Shown here in pieces: positions 7,068 through 15,105 of a DNA stretch of 21,268 bases. This stretch comes from a virus. The notes under the pieces were generated by a model, which saw only the letters and a program-made list of their open reading frames with translations, was not told the DNA's origin and searched no databases. Each line of letters opens with the position of its first letter. Within the stretch, counting starts at the first letter, position 1. A program made the position numbers and the translations under genes. The stretch lies in the IMG/VR virus record IMGVR_UViG_3300044802_000079, positions 1 to 21,268 of that record, one strand, 5' to 3'.

Positions 7068-10000
7068 ATGACTGTTAGAGTATATAAAAAGACTGTCGAA
7101 GGTCAAGAGAAGGCCGAACGAGCACTTGCGCGCGACAAGAAGCGCAAAGATAAGCTAACAACTGATAATTTTATGAATTTCAACTTGCAATTGGGTCAAG
7201 GCACGGATAATGCCTTATCTAATTCAACTTATGGGTTTAATCCGATAACACGCTATCGGATTTTGTTGGAATGGATACACCGGGGCAGCTGGTTAGGCGG
7301 CGTAGCGATTGACGTCGCGGCAGAAGATCAAGTAAGGGGTGGAATTGTTATTCACAGTTCTTTGGCGCCAAAAGATGTTGTGAAATTACAAGCCGCGCTT
7401 GTGCGTTTGGGCATTTGGAAGAAATATACCGATTTGAAGAAGTGGGCGCGGCTTTATGGCGGCGCGATTGGCGTTTTGCTTATTGATGGACAAGATTTGT
7501 CTACGCCGCTTAATATTGACACCGTGGGCAAGGGTCAATTCAAAGGCATGGCGGTATTTGACCGCTGGCAGTGTCAGCCTACGCTGAACCAAGAAGGTTT
7601 AGTGGAAGAATATGGCCCGGAGCTTGGACAGCCCAAATATTACCTCATAAATAACGACGCGCCAATGCTCCGGGGTAAAAGGGTGCATTATTCTCGCGTA
7701 ATTAGACAAGTAGGAATTGAGTTACCCTTTTATCAGTCAATATTAGAACAATATTGGGGAATAAGCGTATTAGAACGCCTATATGATAGACTAGTCGCAT
7801 TTGACTCCGCAACTAGTGGTATAGCGCAGTATATACACAAAATGCACCTGCGTGTAATCAAAATAGACAAATACCGGCAAATAATGGCCGCTGGCGGCAA
7901 ATTATTACAGGGTTTTGTCCGTTTTGCTGAAGATATGCGCCGCAGACAGTCTAATGAAGGTATCACATACATTGATACTTCAGACGACATGATTGTGCAC
8001 AATTCAAATATTTCTTCAGGCATTTCAGAAGCGCTAAACCAACTTGGGCAGCAACTCGCGGGCTCGCTGCAAATGCCGCTTGTGCGCATCTTCGGCCAAT
8101 CGCCGGGCGGCTTAGGCTCTAACGGCGACTCTGAATTACGCATGTATTACGAAAGCGTTAATCAGCGGCAAGAGCGCGACGACCGCGTGCCGATTACAAA
8201 AATCTGCATTTTGACTGCGAAGTCTGAAGGAATTAAAGTCAACGGCTCGGAATTCGGATTTAACTTCCGTTCCCTTTATCAGATGACAGATGAAGAGAAA
8301 GCAAGCGTCTCTGATAAAGACTCGCGCGCGATTTTAGAAGCGTTTGCGTCTGGCGTGATCGACAAGCCTACCGCGCTGCAAGAACTGCGCGAGCTTGGAC
8401 GGCCCCTGAACAGGTGGACGAATATTACGGACGAAGAAATAGAAGACGCAGAAAACGAACCGCCACAGCCCGCGCTTGAGGATTTAACGCCCAAAGAAAC
8501 TAAACTGGAAAAAATTGGCGCGGGGAAACAGCCGAAACAGCTTTCTAAGCCTTCGGGGAAGTCCAGTCAAGACGGGATAGCGAAAGCTATGCACGCGCTC
8601 GCGCGCATGAGTAAAATAATTCGCGATGAAACACCCCTTCAACAATTATTTGGGTTGCCGATTGTTATTGAGTGCAAGAAAGGCGAAAAGCGCTGGGCAG
8701 GCGGCCCGGATTGGCCTTCTGAATACGGATTTATCTGCAACGCGCTGGTCACGGACGGCGACGAATTAGACTGTTTTGTTGGCGACGATTTAACTTCGCA
8801 GGAAGTTTACGTTTTAAATCATAATGATCAAGACGGAGACTTTGAAGAATTAAAAATTATGTTGGGCTTCGATTCTTTGCATCAGGCCCTGGAAGTTTAT
8901 GAGCGCGCTTATTCCCGCGAGCCCGGCGAGTACTCGTTAACGATTGATTTGGAAGATTTTAATCATTGGATGGCACGCACGGACTTGACAGTGCCGGTTA
9001 AACCGCGTCGTTTATTGCGGGATGCTTGGGAAGAAAATAAGCACCCGCGAAACGAAAGCGGAGAATTTTCCTCGGGTGGCGGCGGTTCCGGGAAGAGAAT
9101 TCGCGGGACGTTCCCAAGCGGAGAACACGGGCACGCTTATGCAATGGCGATGACAAGCATTGAGCCGCATTTATTCAACGCGGTCTCGCGGTTATCGCGG
9201 CTCGGGCGCGTTATCAGCGATTTCCGCGAAGGGAACGCGGAACAAGCGCGGAAGCGTTTAAATCTTGTATTGCAAGATACTGAATTCTTAAGTAAAAAAT
9301 TAAATTTAAGCAGCGATAAAGAGCAAACGCGGCCCATTGAAATCGCGTTGAAAGACGCGATGATTGAAGCTGAAAAATTAAGAAGCGCTTATACCGAAGG
9401 CAACCTGGAAGCTTTCGAGACTGCCGCCGAAAGCTATAAAAGCGCCGTGCAAGAAGCGCTGGCGGCGCGCGTGGAAATGATCCGTAGAAAAAGTACGGAG
9501 GCCGCTTTTAATTATTGGCTCGAAAATTCTGTACCTTCGGAGGTGCGGGAACATGTTCACGATGCATGGGAAGAAAACAAGCACCCGCGAGTTACAAGCG
9601 GCCCGCATGCCGGGGAGTTTACCGCGGGCGGCGGGGGCGGCGGGGGCGGCGGGGGCGGCGGAAGTAGTGGGGGGCGCCGGACTAAAGCGACTTTACATGC
9701 AGAACTCAAATCGCTTGGAAAGTCGATGCCTAAAGCGGCGTCTAAGAAGCAGTTAGAGCAAGCGGTTGCGCTATTGCGTGGAAAAAAGACCGCGCAACAT
9801 GTGCCGGAGATTGCGAAAATATTGGCGAAGCGTGCGCTAGGCTCAAAGAAAGCTTTAATTGCGGAGCTTTTAGCTAAAACTGGCCCTTCCAAACCCTTGA
9901 AAGTTCTCCGGGAAAAGGGCTTTGTTCCAAGTAAGAATTCTATTCATTATTTAAAAAAAGAAGAATTAGCCAAAGCCCTGGAATTTTTGGCTAAACATGA

Positions 10001-10784
10001 AGCCAAACCAGAGCCGAAGCCCGCTGCGCCGTCAGAAAGCGAGACGCAGCGTATTAGGAAAGAAGTGCAAGCGACCTTCGCGACGCGGGAGCCTCATATT
10101 TCGACGGCTGACTGTGTACCATATGTGCGCAGTTCAGACGCGGCTTCGGGGATTGCGGGAGTGTTCAACGCATACGTAAAAATTGCGCCAAAAAAATTCC
10201 GGGAATTGATGACATTCGGAATCGATGCCTCGAATATCCTGTTTTCGGGGCATGGTTCGTGTTTGTTCCTGCGGGGCTCATTTGGAGCGAATGCGGAAGG
10301 CCGGTATACTAGGACTTTTGATTTTGAAGATAAAACCATTGCGCACGACTTTTTGAAACTACCTCGTTCAATGCAAGGCGCGGGCCTCGTTAAAAAGCTG
10401 TTTGCGAGCCAAATTGAGACTTATAAGCAGTTAGGGCTTGAGAAAGTGCTGTTGCATGCTAATATCGATGTTGGGGGTTATGCCTGGGCGAAATATGGCT
10501 TTGTGCCGGATCGTGTGAGTTGGAATAATTTACGGTGGAGTTTGGCGAATGACGTTAGGTTAAGGGGAGGGTTTGCTTCGTTGTCTGAAAGCACTAAAAA
10601 ACGGCTCATGCTTATTTTGGAGTCTTCAAATCCTAAATCGATTTGGGCTTTGGCTGATTTCCCGGAGAAGATTGGAAATACTCCAATTGGCAAGGAGCTT
10701 TTACTAGGAAGTGACTGGCGCGCGACTTTACCCTTGAATGACGAAACGGCTATGGCGAGGTTCAATAACTATGTCGAAAAATAA
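7068..10784 (+). CDS. Portal protein fused to pyrophosphatase-like and GNAT-like domains
   Basis: The start is ATG 7068 with GGAG at 7056-7059; an upstream GTG at 7059 lies in that ribosome site. The 1238-aa protein opens with a DUF1073-type portal (about residues 37-465, around YRILLEWIHRGSWLGGVAID and IFGQSPGGLGSNGDSE), the ring through which DNA enters the head. Residues 520-645 resemble inorganic pyrophosphatase (EYGFICNALVTDGDELDCF), a domain known from phage polyvalent proteins. A linker DAWEENKHPR...GEF...GGGG (654-677) is repeated at 832-869 with 12 glycines. Between the copies is a helical region. Residues 873-975 are Lys-rich helices resembling SAP units. Residues 1015-1160 resemble a GNAT acetyltransferase (MQGAGLVKKLF, then HANIDVGGYAWAKYGF). 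Usual DUF1073 portals are below 550 aa. Whether the extra part is cleaved or packaged is unknown. Confidence 0.85.
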   Translation: MTVRVYKKTVEGQEKAERALARDKKRKDKLTTDNFMNFNLQLGQGTDNALSNSTYGFNPITRYRILLEWIHRGSWLGGVAIDVAAEDQVRGGIVIHSSLAPKDVVKLQAALVRLGIWKKYTDLKKWARLYGGAIGVLLIDGQDLSTPLNIDTVGKGQFKGMAVFDRWQCQPTLNQEGLVEEYGPELGQPKYYLINNDAPMLRGKRVHYSRVIRQVGIELPFYQSILEQYWGISVLERLYDRLVAFDSATSGIAQYIHKMHLRVIKIDKYRQIMAAGGKLLQGFVRFAEDMRRRQSNEGITYIDTSDDMIVHNSNISSGISEALNQLGQQLAGSLQMPLVRIFGQSPGGLGSNGDSELRMYYESVNQRQERDDRVPITKICILTAKSEGIKVNGSEFGFNFRSLYQMTDEEKASVSDKDSRAILEAFASGVIDKPTALQELRELGRPLNRWTNITDEEIEDAENEPPQPALEDLTPKETKLEKIGAGKQPKQLSKPSGKSSQDGIAKAMHALARMSKIIRDETPLQQLFGLPIVIECKKGEKRWAGGPDWPSEYGFICNALVTDGDELDCFVGDDLTSQEVYVLNHNDQDGDFEELKIMLGFDSLHQALEVYERAYSREPGEYSLTIDLEDFNHWMARTDLTVPVKPRRLLRDAWEENKHPRNESGEFSSGGGGSGKRIRGTFPSGEHGHAYAMAMTSIEPHLFNAVSRLSRLGRVISDFREGNAEQARKRLNLVLQDTEFLSKKLNLSSDKEQTRPIEIALKDAMIEAEKLRSAYTEGNLEAFETAAESYKSAVQEALAARVEMIRRKSTEAAFNYWLENSVPSEVREHVHDAWEENKHPRVTSGPHAGEFTAGGGGGGGGGGGGSSGGRRTKATLHAELKSLGKSMPKAASKKQLEQAVALLRGKKTAQHVPEIAKILAKRALGSKKALIAELLAKTGPSKPLKVLREKGFVPSKNSIHYLKKEELAKALEFLAKHEAKPEPKPAAPSESETQRIRKEVQATFATREPHISTADCVPYVRSSDAASGIAGVFNAYVKIAPKKFRELMTFGIDASNILFSGHGSCLFLRGSFGANAEGRYTRTFDFEDKTIAHDFLKLPRSMQGAGLVKKLFASQIETYKQLGLEKVLLHANIDVGGYAWAKYGFVPDRVSWNNLRWSLANDVRLRGGFASLSESTKKRLMLILESSNPKSIWALADFPEKIGNTPIGKELLLGSDWRATLPLNDETAMARFNNYVEK
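9022..9051 (+). repeat. Linker repeat, copy 1
   Basis: A 30-base segment encoding DAWEENKHPR is repeated at 9561-9590 with 28 of 30 bases identical. Both copies lead into a GEF motif and a glycine run. Confidence 0.9.
9561..9590 (+). repeat. Linker repeat, copy 2
   Basis: This is the second copy of the DAWEENKHPR-coding segment, 539 bases after the first. It differs from copy 1 at two bases. It leads into the long glycine run. Confidence 0.9.
9626..9676 (+). repeat. GGCGGCGGG tandem repeat encoding poly-glycine
   Basis: About four units of a 9-base G-rich repeat encode 12 glycines in the portal fusion. Multiple runs of three to five G on the coding strand could form a G-quadruplex, and the repeat can change length in steps of three residues without loss of frame. 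Confidence 0.9.
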
Positions 10785-10968
10785 AGAACGCGCCGAAGAA
10801 GGCGGAACGGAATTGTTCTATTTAGACGAAAACGGCGCGAAGCAGGATGCGGAATTTCACGAGGAAATTCTAGCTTCGGGTGAAGACGCGCCGGACGCTT
10901 TTGACGAATTGTTAGAAGAGTTGGGCCTGATGGAGGCATTCGCCGCAACTTTTTCCGAAGACGACTAA
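10771..10968 (+). CDS. Small acidic protein, 65 aa
   Basis: The chosen start is the ATG at 10771, 10 bases after GCGAGG, inside the last codons of the portal fusion (overlap of 14 bases). The product is strongly acidic, with EELGLMEAFAATFSEDD at the C-terminus, and has no membrane segment or recognisable domain. Translation is probably coupled to the portal gene. It could be a small head-assembly or accessory factor; function unknown. Confidence 0.55.
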   Translation: MSKNKERAEEGGTELFYLDENGAKQDAEFHEEILASGEDAPDAFDELLEELGLMEAFAATFSEDD

Positions 10969-11208
10969 AAATTCCCTTGGCTTCGGCCCGGTTTCGTGCT
11001 TTAATGCTTTTGGGAGCTTTCGGGCCGTGAGCCCAACCCCGCGCATTGTTCGATTGCTCCTTCAGCCGCGCTGTGGCAAAAAAGTCACAGCAAGTGCGAA
11101 GCGTTGGCTAGGCAGTATTACCTTGTAATGATTAGTGAGTTTTATCTAGCCAACGCTTAAATCTTTTTCCGCAAATAAATTGCGCAAAGCAATTGTATAG
11201 AATTTAAT
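10969..11208 (+). other. Structured non-coding spacer between portal and head-morphogenesis genes
   Basis: These 240 bases have no credible gene, in an otherwise tightly packed operon. They hold four inverted repeats. These are CGGCCCG 10984-10990 with CGGGCCG 11021-11027; GCTGTG 11070-11075 with CACAGC 11086-11091; AAGCGTTGGCTAG 11099-11111 with CTAGCCAACGCTT 11146-11158; and AATTGC 11178-11183 with GCAATT 11189-11194. TTGGG at 11010-11014 can also pair with CCCAA at 11032-11036, which interleaves with the first stem in a pseudoknot order. It could be an RNA element, a terminator/promoter zone for a second transcript, or a remnant of a lost gene. Confidence 0.6.
11099..11158 (+). repeat. 13-bp perfect inverted repeat with nested hairpin
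   Basis: The 13-base arms (11099-11111 and 11146-11158) are exact reverse complements. The 34-base loop contains a second stem, ATTAC 11117-11121 with GTAAT 11125-11129. The right arm is followed by AAATCTTTTT, a T-run slightly too distant for a textbook terminator. Termination is possible, as is a regulator-binding dyad. Confidence 0.85.
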
Positions 11209-12030
11209 ATGTTAAATTCAAATTTGCGGCTTAATACTTTAAAAATCCACGACGCGCACCAAGTGACTAGCACTTTAGACAGTGCTAGTCAACATTGGGC
11301 TAGAATTCGCAGGTCAGAACAGCGCTACGCGCGTTTATTACGATCTATCGCGAAACAAGCTGGCCAATTCGTAACCCAATTATGGGACGCGGGCCGCGAA
11401 GACGCGATTGAAGAAACGCTTCAAAACTACGCGGATATTTTGGAGCCTTGGGCGAAGTCTGTAAGCGAAAATATGCTAGCAGATATCGCGCAAAAAGATG
11501 AACAAGCTTGGATGAAACATTCTAAGCGAATGGCCGCAGCTGTAAGAACGGAATTGCGCACGGCCCCAATGGGCGGTATTGTTTCTGAACTGCGCACCCG
11601 CCAAGTTGAATTAATAAAGTCCATTCCGCTTGAAGCCGCGCGGCGCGCGCAAAATTTAGCTTTCGAAGCTGCAACGCAAACGAGCGCGCGCGCGAAGGAA
11701 GTGGCGAAGAAAATATTCGCTACGGAGGATGTTACAGAAAGCCGCGCGGTACTAATTGCTCGAACTGAAATAGCGCGGTCTCACGCGATTATTCAGGAAG
11801 CCCGCGCAACTTGGATTGGTTCGGAAAGTTACATCTGGCACACGGCGCGTGATCCGCAAGTTCGAAAAGATCATAGAGACTTACAGGGCCAAACTTTCCG
11901 TTGGGATGACCCCCCGATATCCGATAAAAAAGCAGACGTTCGCGCACATCCCGGCTGTATTTACAACTGTCGTTGTTTCGCTGAGCCGATTCTCCCTGCA
12001 AAATACCAGCCGCGAAATAGATATGAGTGA
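11209..12030 (+). CDS. Mu F-like head morphogenesis protein
   Basis: The 273-aa product ends with the Mu gpF/SPP1 gp7 signature: ARTEIARSHAIIQEARATWI, then YIWHTARDPQVRKDHRDLQG, then HPGCIYNCRCFAEPIL (residues about 184-266). Members of this family enter the prohead or assist head assembly and normally follow the portal gene, as here. The N-terminal half is helical (RIRRSEQRYARLLRSIAKQA and onwards). The ribosome site is weak and the gene follows the structured spacer, so its expression may depend on that element. A perfect 11-bp hairpin lies 55 bases into the gene. The last bases overlap the next ATG. Confidence 0.88.
   Translation: MLNSNLRLNTLKIHDAHQVTSTLDSASQHWARIRRSEQRYARLLRSIAKQAGQFVTQLWDAGREDAIEETLQNYADILEPWAKSVSENMLADIAQKDEQAWMKHSKRMAAAVRTELRTAPMGGIVSELRTRQVELIKSIPLEAARRAQNLAFEAATQTSARAKEVAKKIFATEDVTESRAVLIARTEIARSHAIIQEARATWIGSESYIWHTARDPQVRKDHRDLQGQTFRWDDPPISDKKADVRAHPGCIYNCRCFAEPILPAKYQPRNRYE
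11264..11291 (+). repeat. Perfect 11-bp inverted repeat near gene start
   Basis: TGACTAGCACT at 11264-11274 pairs exactly with AGTGCTAGTCA at 11281-11291 around the loop TTAGAC. It lies close to the start of the Mu F-like gene and could slow or regulate its translation. Confidence 0.9.
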
Positions 12031-12247
12031 TTTAACTGTTGTCAGCATGGCGGACGCGAAAAACTCAGATTTAGCTATTTTAAAAGCTAAAGCCGCTGAT
12101 TTGAAAATCGAGTTGCACGCAAAATTTCAGGGTTTATGCGTGCTTCTGGATAAAATGAACGAAGCTGGAATTAGCGTTGATTTCAGCTTCGGGAAGCAAC
12201 CGGGCCAACCATGGCAGGTTATTAGCAAAGTTTACAAAGAGCTTTAA
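12023..12247 (+). CDS. Hypothetical protein, 74 aa
   Basis: The gene starts at ATG 12023, overlapping the last codons of the Mu F-like gene by 8 bases. The product (MSDLTVVSMADAKNSDLAIL...) has a likely helix through LKAKAADLKIELHAKF and ends with KQPGQPWQVISKVYKEL. No family is recognised. A longer frame starting at 11816 would overlap the Mu F-like signature and is rejected. Confidence 0.55.
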   Translation: MSDLTVVSMADAKNSDLAILKAKAADLKIELHAKFQGLCVLLDKMNEAGISVDFSFGKQPGQPWQVISKVYKEL

Positions 12248-12250
12248 GCC

Positions 12251-12706
12251 ATGGGCAAAACGTTTTTAAAATTTCTAGCCGCTTTTTTGATAGCTAGTAA
12301 TTTTTTATCACTTCCAGCTTATTGTCAATATGGCGCGGGTTCCCCCGTTTACCAAAGCTGGACAAGCTTTGGTAATATAACGACCAAGCCCACAGTTTCT
12401 AGCGTATCGGCGGCAATTCAGCTCCCGCCTGCGGCTAGCGGAACGACGGGTTCAGCTGGTTTAACCGCGAAAATCTGTAATCTTGGCACAGTTGGCGCGG
12501 ATATTTGGCTTTCATTTGGCACCGCGAATACTGTAACGGCGGCTGTCGGGTCCGGCGCTTGGTTGCCCTTCGGGGCCTGCGGTGCGTTTAATTTGCAGCC
12601 GTTTGTTGCAACTCATTATACTTGGATGGCCGCGATTTGCGATGGTCCTGCGTGTTCCACGCAGATTTATGTTGAAACTGGTATCGGTACTCCGAATTTA
12701 CGCTAG
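12251..12706 (+). CDS. Signal-peptide-bearing 151-aa protein in the capsid operon
   Basis: The N-terminus MGKTFLKFLAAFLIASNFL with LPAYCQ after it is a typical Sec signal peptide: positive start, hydrophobic core, small residues before a likely cut near residue 25. The mature part is Gly/Ala/Thr-rich and beta-like (SFGNITTKP, WLSFGTANTVTAAVGSG, WLPFGACGAFNL) with five cysteines, suggesting disulfides. It does not match a lipobox. Placed between head-morphogenesis and protease genes, it might be a capsid surface or secreted protein. The 425-aa gene at 17764 has the same odd combination. A perfect 11-bp hairpin lies at 12349-12375. Function unknown. Confidence 0.7.
   Translation: MGKTFLKFLAAFLIASNFLSLPAYCQYGAGSPVYQSWTSFGNITTKPTVSSVSAAIQLPPAASGTTGSAGLTAKICNLGTVGADIWLSFGTANTVTAAVGSGAWLPFGACGAFNLQPFVATHYTWMAAICDGPACSTQIYVETGIGTPNLR
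12349..12375 (+). repeat. Perfect 11-bp inverted repeat inside gene
   Basis: TTACCAAAGCT at 12349-12359 pairs exactly with AGCTTTGGTAA at 12365-12375 around the 5-base loop GGACA. It is not followed by a T-run and lies about 100 bases into the signal-peptide gene. Confidence 0.9.
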
Positions 12707-14410
12707 ATGTCAACACAATTCGATTTAACCCGAACATCAAAAGTTTCAATTCGGAAATTGGCCGCTGACGGCACGTTTTCCGAAGATAAAAGCACTTTGC
12801 GCTTTTACACAATCGAAACTATTTCCCCGCACCGTTCCTATACCCCGGAAGGGTATTTGCTTTGCGAAGGCGCCACGCTTTCGCGCACAGGGCAAATGCT
12901 CTATAAGGCCGATGAAGTACCGGTAAGTCCCGGCAAAGACGGTTTAGTGACCGTTGTTCGTTATGACGAAGATGTTTTCCGCCCGGAGTCAATCGCTAGC
13001 GCAAACGGTAAGTCCGTTTGCAATAATCATCCCGCCGAAGGCCAGGACATTACGCCGGAAAACTGGCGTTCGCTTGAAGTCGGGGTAATTCTACATCCGC
13101 GCCGGGGCACTGGCGACAAAAAGGACTGTTTAGTCGCTGATTTGTTAATTAAAGACAAAGAAGCAATCAAGCTAATCGAGTCCGGCAAAGTCCAATTGTC
13201 CTGCGGCTATGACGCCGATTACGAAGAATTAAAGCCCGGATATGCCAAACAAACCGGGATTATTATTAATCACGTTGCGATTGTCGAAAATGGCCGATGT
13301 GGTCCGCGCTGCGCGATTATGGATGAAGACGCCCTTCGTTTAAACAAATCTACCCCTTCGGGGGATGCAGCTCCCGGAAAGCACCAAATGGCGAGAAATT
13401 TAAGCACTTCGCTAGGTAATTTAAAAGCCGCGCTGAATAGGCGTACATCAACGAAAGATAGTGATATGGCCAACGAAGAGCCGGACAATGAGATTTTAGC
13501 TCTTGCTTTAGAAGGTTTGAATAACCGTCTGGCGAATATTGAGAAGCGCCTGAAAATTCAGGACCGGCGCCCGCGCGACGATGACGACGAATATGAGTCT
13601 CGCGATAGGCGCGATGCGCGGCGCCGCGACGATAATGACGACGATAATGACGACGACCGTCGTTCGCGTGATCGCTATCATCATAATGACCGTTATTCTC
13701 GCGATGACGACGACCGTCGTTCGCGCGATAGGCGCGATGCGCGGCGCCGCGATAGCGAAGAGGAATACGAGTCTCGCGATAGGCGCGATGCGCGGCGCCG
13801 CGGTAGCGAAGAGGAATACGAGTCTCGCGATAGGCGCGATGCGCGGCGCCGCGACGATGACGATGACGACGACGCGCACTTTACGGACCGGAAGCGCCGC
13901 GACGAAAACGAGTTAGAGATTGAAGCGGGCGAAAAGAATAAAGACCGCGCACGGAAATCTAAGGATAGTGCTTTCCTGGAAGACTCCTGGAACGAGACTA
14001 TCGCTTTAGCTGAATGTCTTTTACCCGGCGTTGCAGCCCCGAAGTTTACGCGGGACAGCAAGCCAGTAGACACGATGCAAACTTTGTGCACTTTCCGCAA
14101 GAGCGTATTGGCAACTAAGTTCACGTCGCCGGAAGGGCGCCAGCTTATTCTTGATTTAAATCGCGGCGAAACGCCTGATTTTCAGGGCATGTCTTGTGCA
14201 GCTGCGCGGACGTTGTTCCGGGATTGCGCGATTGTAGCGAAGCGCACGAATAACACAAAATCTGCTACGCAAGACAACACGGCCTTCGGAATTGTGAAGA
14301 TTAACAATCCCGTTATCGGTGATCCTACGGCTTATAACCAATGGGCCGCGAAGCATTGGGAAAGCAAATATGGGCCTGACGATGTAATTCGCTCTAGGCA
14401 ATCGAATTAA
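12707..14410 (+). CDS. DUF2213 prohead-protease-like protein with scaffold-like charged C-terminal part
   Basis: Residues 30-205 of this 567-aa protein match the DUF2213 family: RSYTPEGYLLCEGATLSRTG, KSVCNNHPAEG, VQLSCGYDADY, then HVAIVENGRCGPRC. The His (108), Ser (165) and second His (189) blocks suggest a serine protease that processes the head, as proposed for this family. Residues 255-285 form a short coiled-coil-like helix. Residues 288-392 are an extreme Arg/Asp repeat region with a 17-residue tandem unit (SRDRRDARRR then SEEEYE). The rest (420-567) is a folded-looking tail. Protease plus scaffold in one chain is a known plan (inference here). The ATG directly follows the previous TAG. 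Confidence 0.82.
   Translation: MSTQFDLTRTSKVSIRKLAADGTFSEDKSTLRFYTIETISPHRSYTPEGYLLCEGATLSRTGQMLYKADEVPVSPGKDGLVTVVRYDEDVFRPESIASANGKSVCNNHPAEGQDITPENWRSLEVGVILHPRRGTGDKKDCLVADLLIKDKEAIKLIESGKVQLSCGYDADYEELKPGYAKQTGIIINHVAIVENGRCGPRCAIMDEDALRLNKSTPSGDAAPGKHQMARNLSTSLGNLKAALNRRTSTKDSDMANEEPDNEILALALEGLNNRLANIEKRLKIQDRRPRDDDDEYESRDRRDARRRDDNDDDNDDDRRSRDRYHHNDRYSRDDDDRRSRDRRDARRRDSEEEYESRDRRDARRRGSEEEYESRDRRDARRRDDDDDDDAHFTDRKRRDENELEIEAGEKNKDRARKSKDSAFLEDSWNETIALAECLLPGVAAPKFTRDSKPVDTMQTLCTFRKSVLATKFTSPEGRQLILDLNRGETPDFQGMSCAAARTLFRDCAIVAKRTNNTKSATQDNTAFGIVKINNPVIGDPTAYNQWAAKHWESKYGPDDVIRSRQSN
13601..13853 (+). repeat. 51-bp charged tandem repeat in the DUF2213 gene
   Basis: A 28-base core (starting CGCGATAGGCGCGATG) occurs at 13601-13628, 13724-13751, 13775-13802 and 13826-13853. 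The last three are exactly 51 bases apart. The core ends with the palindrome CGCGGCGCCGCG. The region between copies 1 and 2 has its own Asp-rich repeat (CGACGACCGTCGTTCGCG twice). The product is a polyampholyte. Confidence 0.95.
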
Positions 14411-14441
14411 TCATTAGGCGAGAATTGCAAGGAAAAACTCA

Positions 14442-15065
14442 ATGAAAAATTACACTGTAAAAAATGGCGTTTTAGTTCGAAAGAAGTCTTTCGAAAAGTT
14501 GCCTTATGGCGCTTTTTGCACTAAAACGCGTGACGTTGCCTTTCAGTATCGCATGGGCGCAGGTTTTGCAGGCACGGTAAACCGGTCGCATCCGGCGACT
14601 ATCGCGCCGTTTTTGAAGGACGCCACGAACCCGCCGACGTTTTTTGGACAGGCTGTCGCGATTAACTCGTCTACTAACGCCGTGCGTTCGTATATCGCGG
14701 GCGATAGCACGACACCCACGGATGTTTTCGGCGTAATTGTCCGGCCGTTTCCTTTCCAGGGCGCAACGGCACCCACGGCGAATTATGCCGGAACGGGCAC
14801 GACGTGGGGCACGGGCCAATTACCTGACGGCGCGGTTGATGTTCTGTTATCCGGCTTTATTATGGTCCCGGTTGTAGGCTCCCCGTCTAACGGTTCAGCC
14901 GTTTACGTTTGGGACGCAGCTTCGCAGGCTTCCCCGTATCATCTTCAAAGCAGCTGGGAAGCGTCCACGCCGGGCGGTAATGGTTTTGCCGTTACTTGGG
15001 GGAAAACCCAATTTGCTTCACCTGCCGATGCGAACGGCATCGCAGAATTGCGCTTTAATGTCTAA
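14442..15065 (+). CDS. Putative capsid cement/decoration protein
   Basis: The 207-aa product resembles the structural cement (gp24-like) proteins that lie between protease and capsid genes in related phages. Examples are GFAGTVNRSHPATIAPFL, FFGQAVAINSST, VFGVIVRPFPFQ, and a VDVLLSGFIMVPV barrel-like region. Such proteins stabilise the shell after expansion. It has a strong AAGGA ribosome site 10 bases before the ATG and lies directly before the major capsid gene. A hairpin of 9-bp arms (TTCGAAAGA / TCTTTCGAA, 14476-14495) is near its start. The assignment rests on context and a few motifs. Confidence 0.7.
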   Translation: MKNYTVKNGVLVRKKSFEKLPYGAFCTKTRDVAFQYRMGAGFAGTVNRSHPATIAPFLKDATNPPTFFGQAVAINSSTNAVRSYIAGDSTTPTDVFGVIVRPFPFQGATAPTANYAGTGTTWGTGQLPDGAVDVLLSGFIMVPVVGSPSNGSAVYVWDAASQASPYHLQSSWEASTPGGNGFAVTWGKTQFASPADANGIAELRFNV

Positions 15066-15105
15066 TTAGCCTAGGGCTTGCACGGTTAATAAAGGTAACT
15101 CGACA

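Noticed and set aside
13601-13853. Possible CRISPR-like array
   Set aside because: The regular 28-base units at 51-base spacing are in frame within a gene, and the spacers are also repetitive.
13508-13879. Minus-strand Ile/Val/Ala-rich frame that looks like a membrane repeat protein
   Set aside because: It is the reverse reading of the Arg/Asp repeat of the DUF2213 gene.
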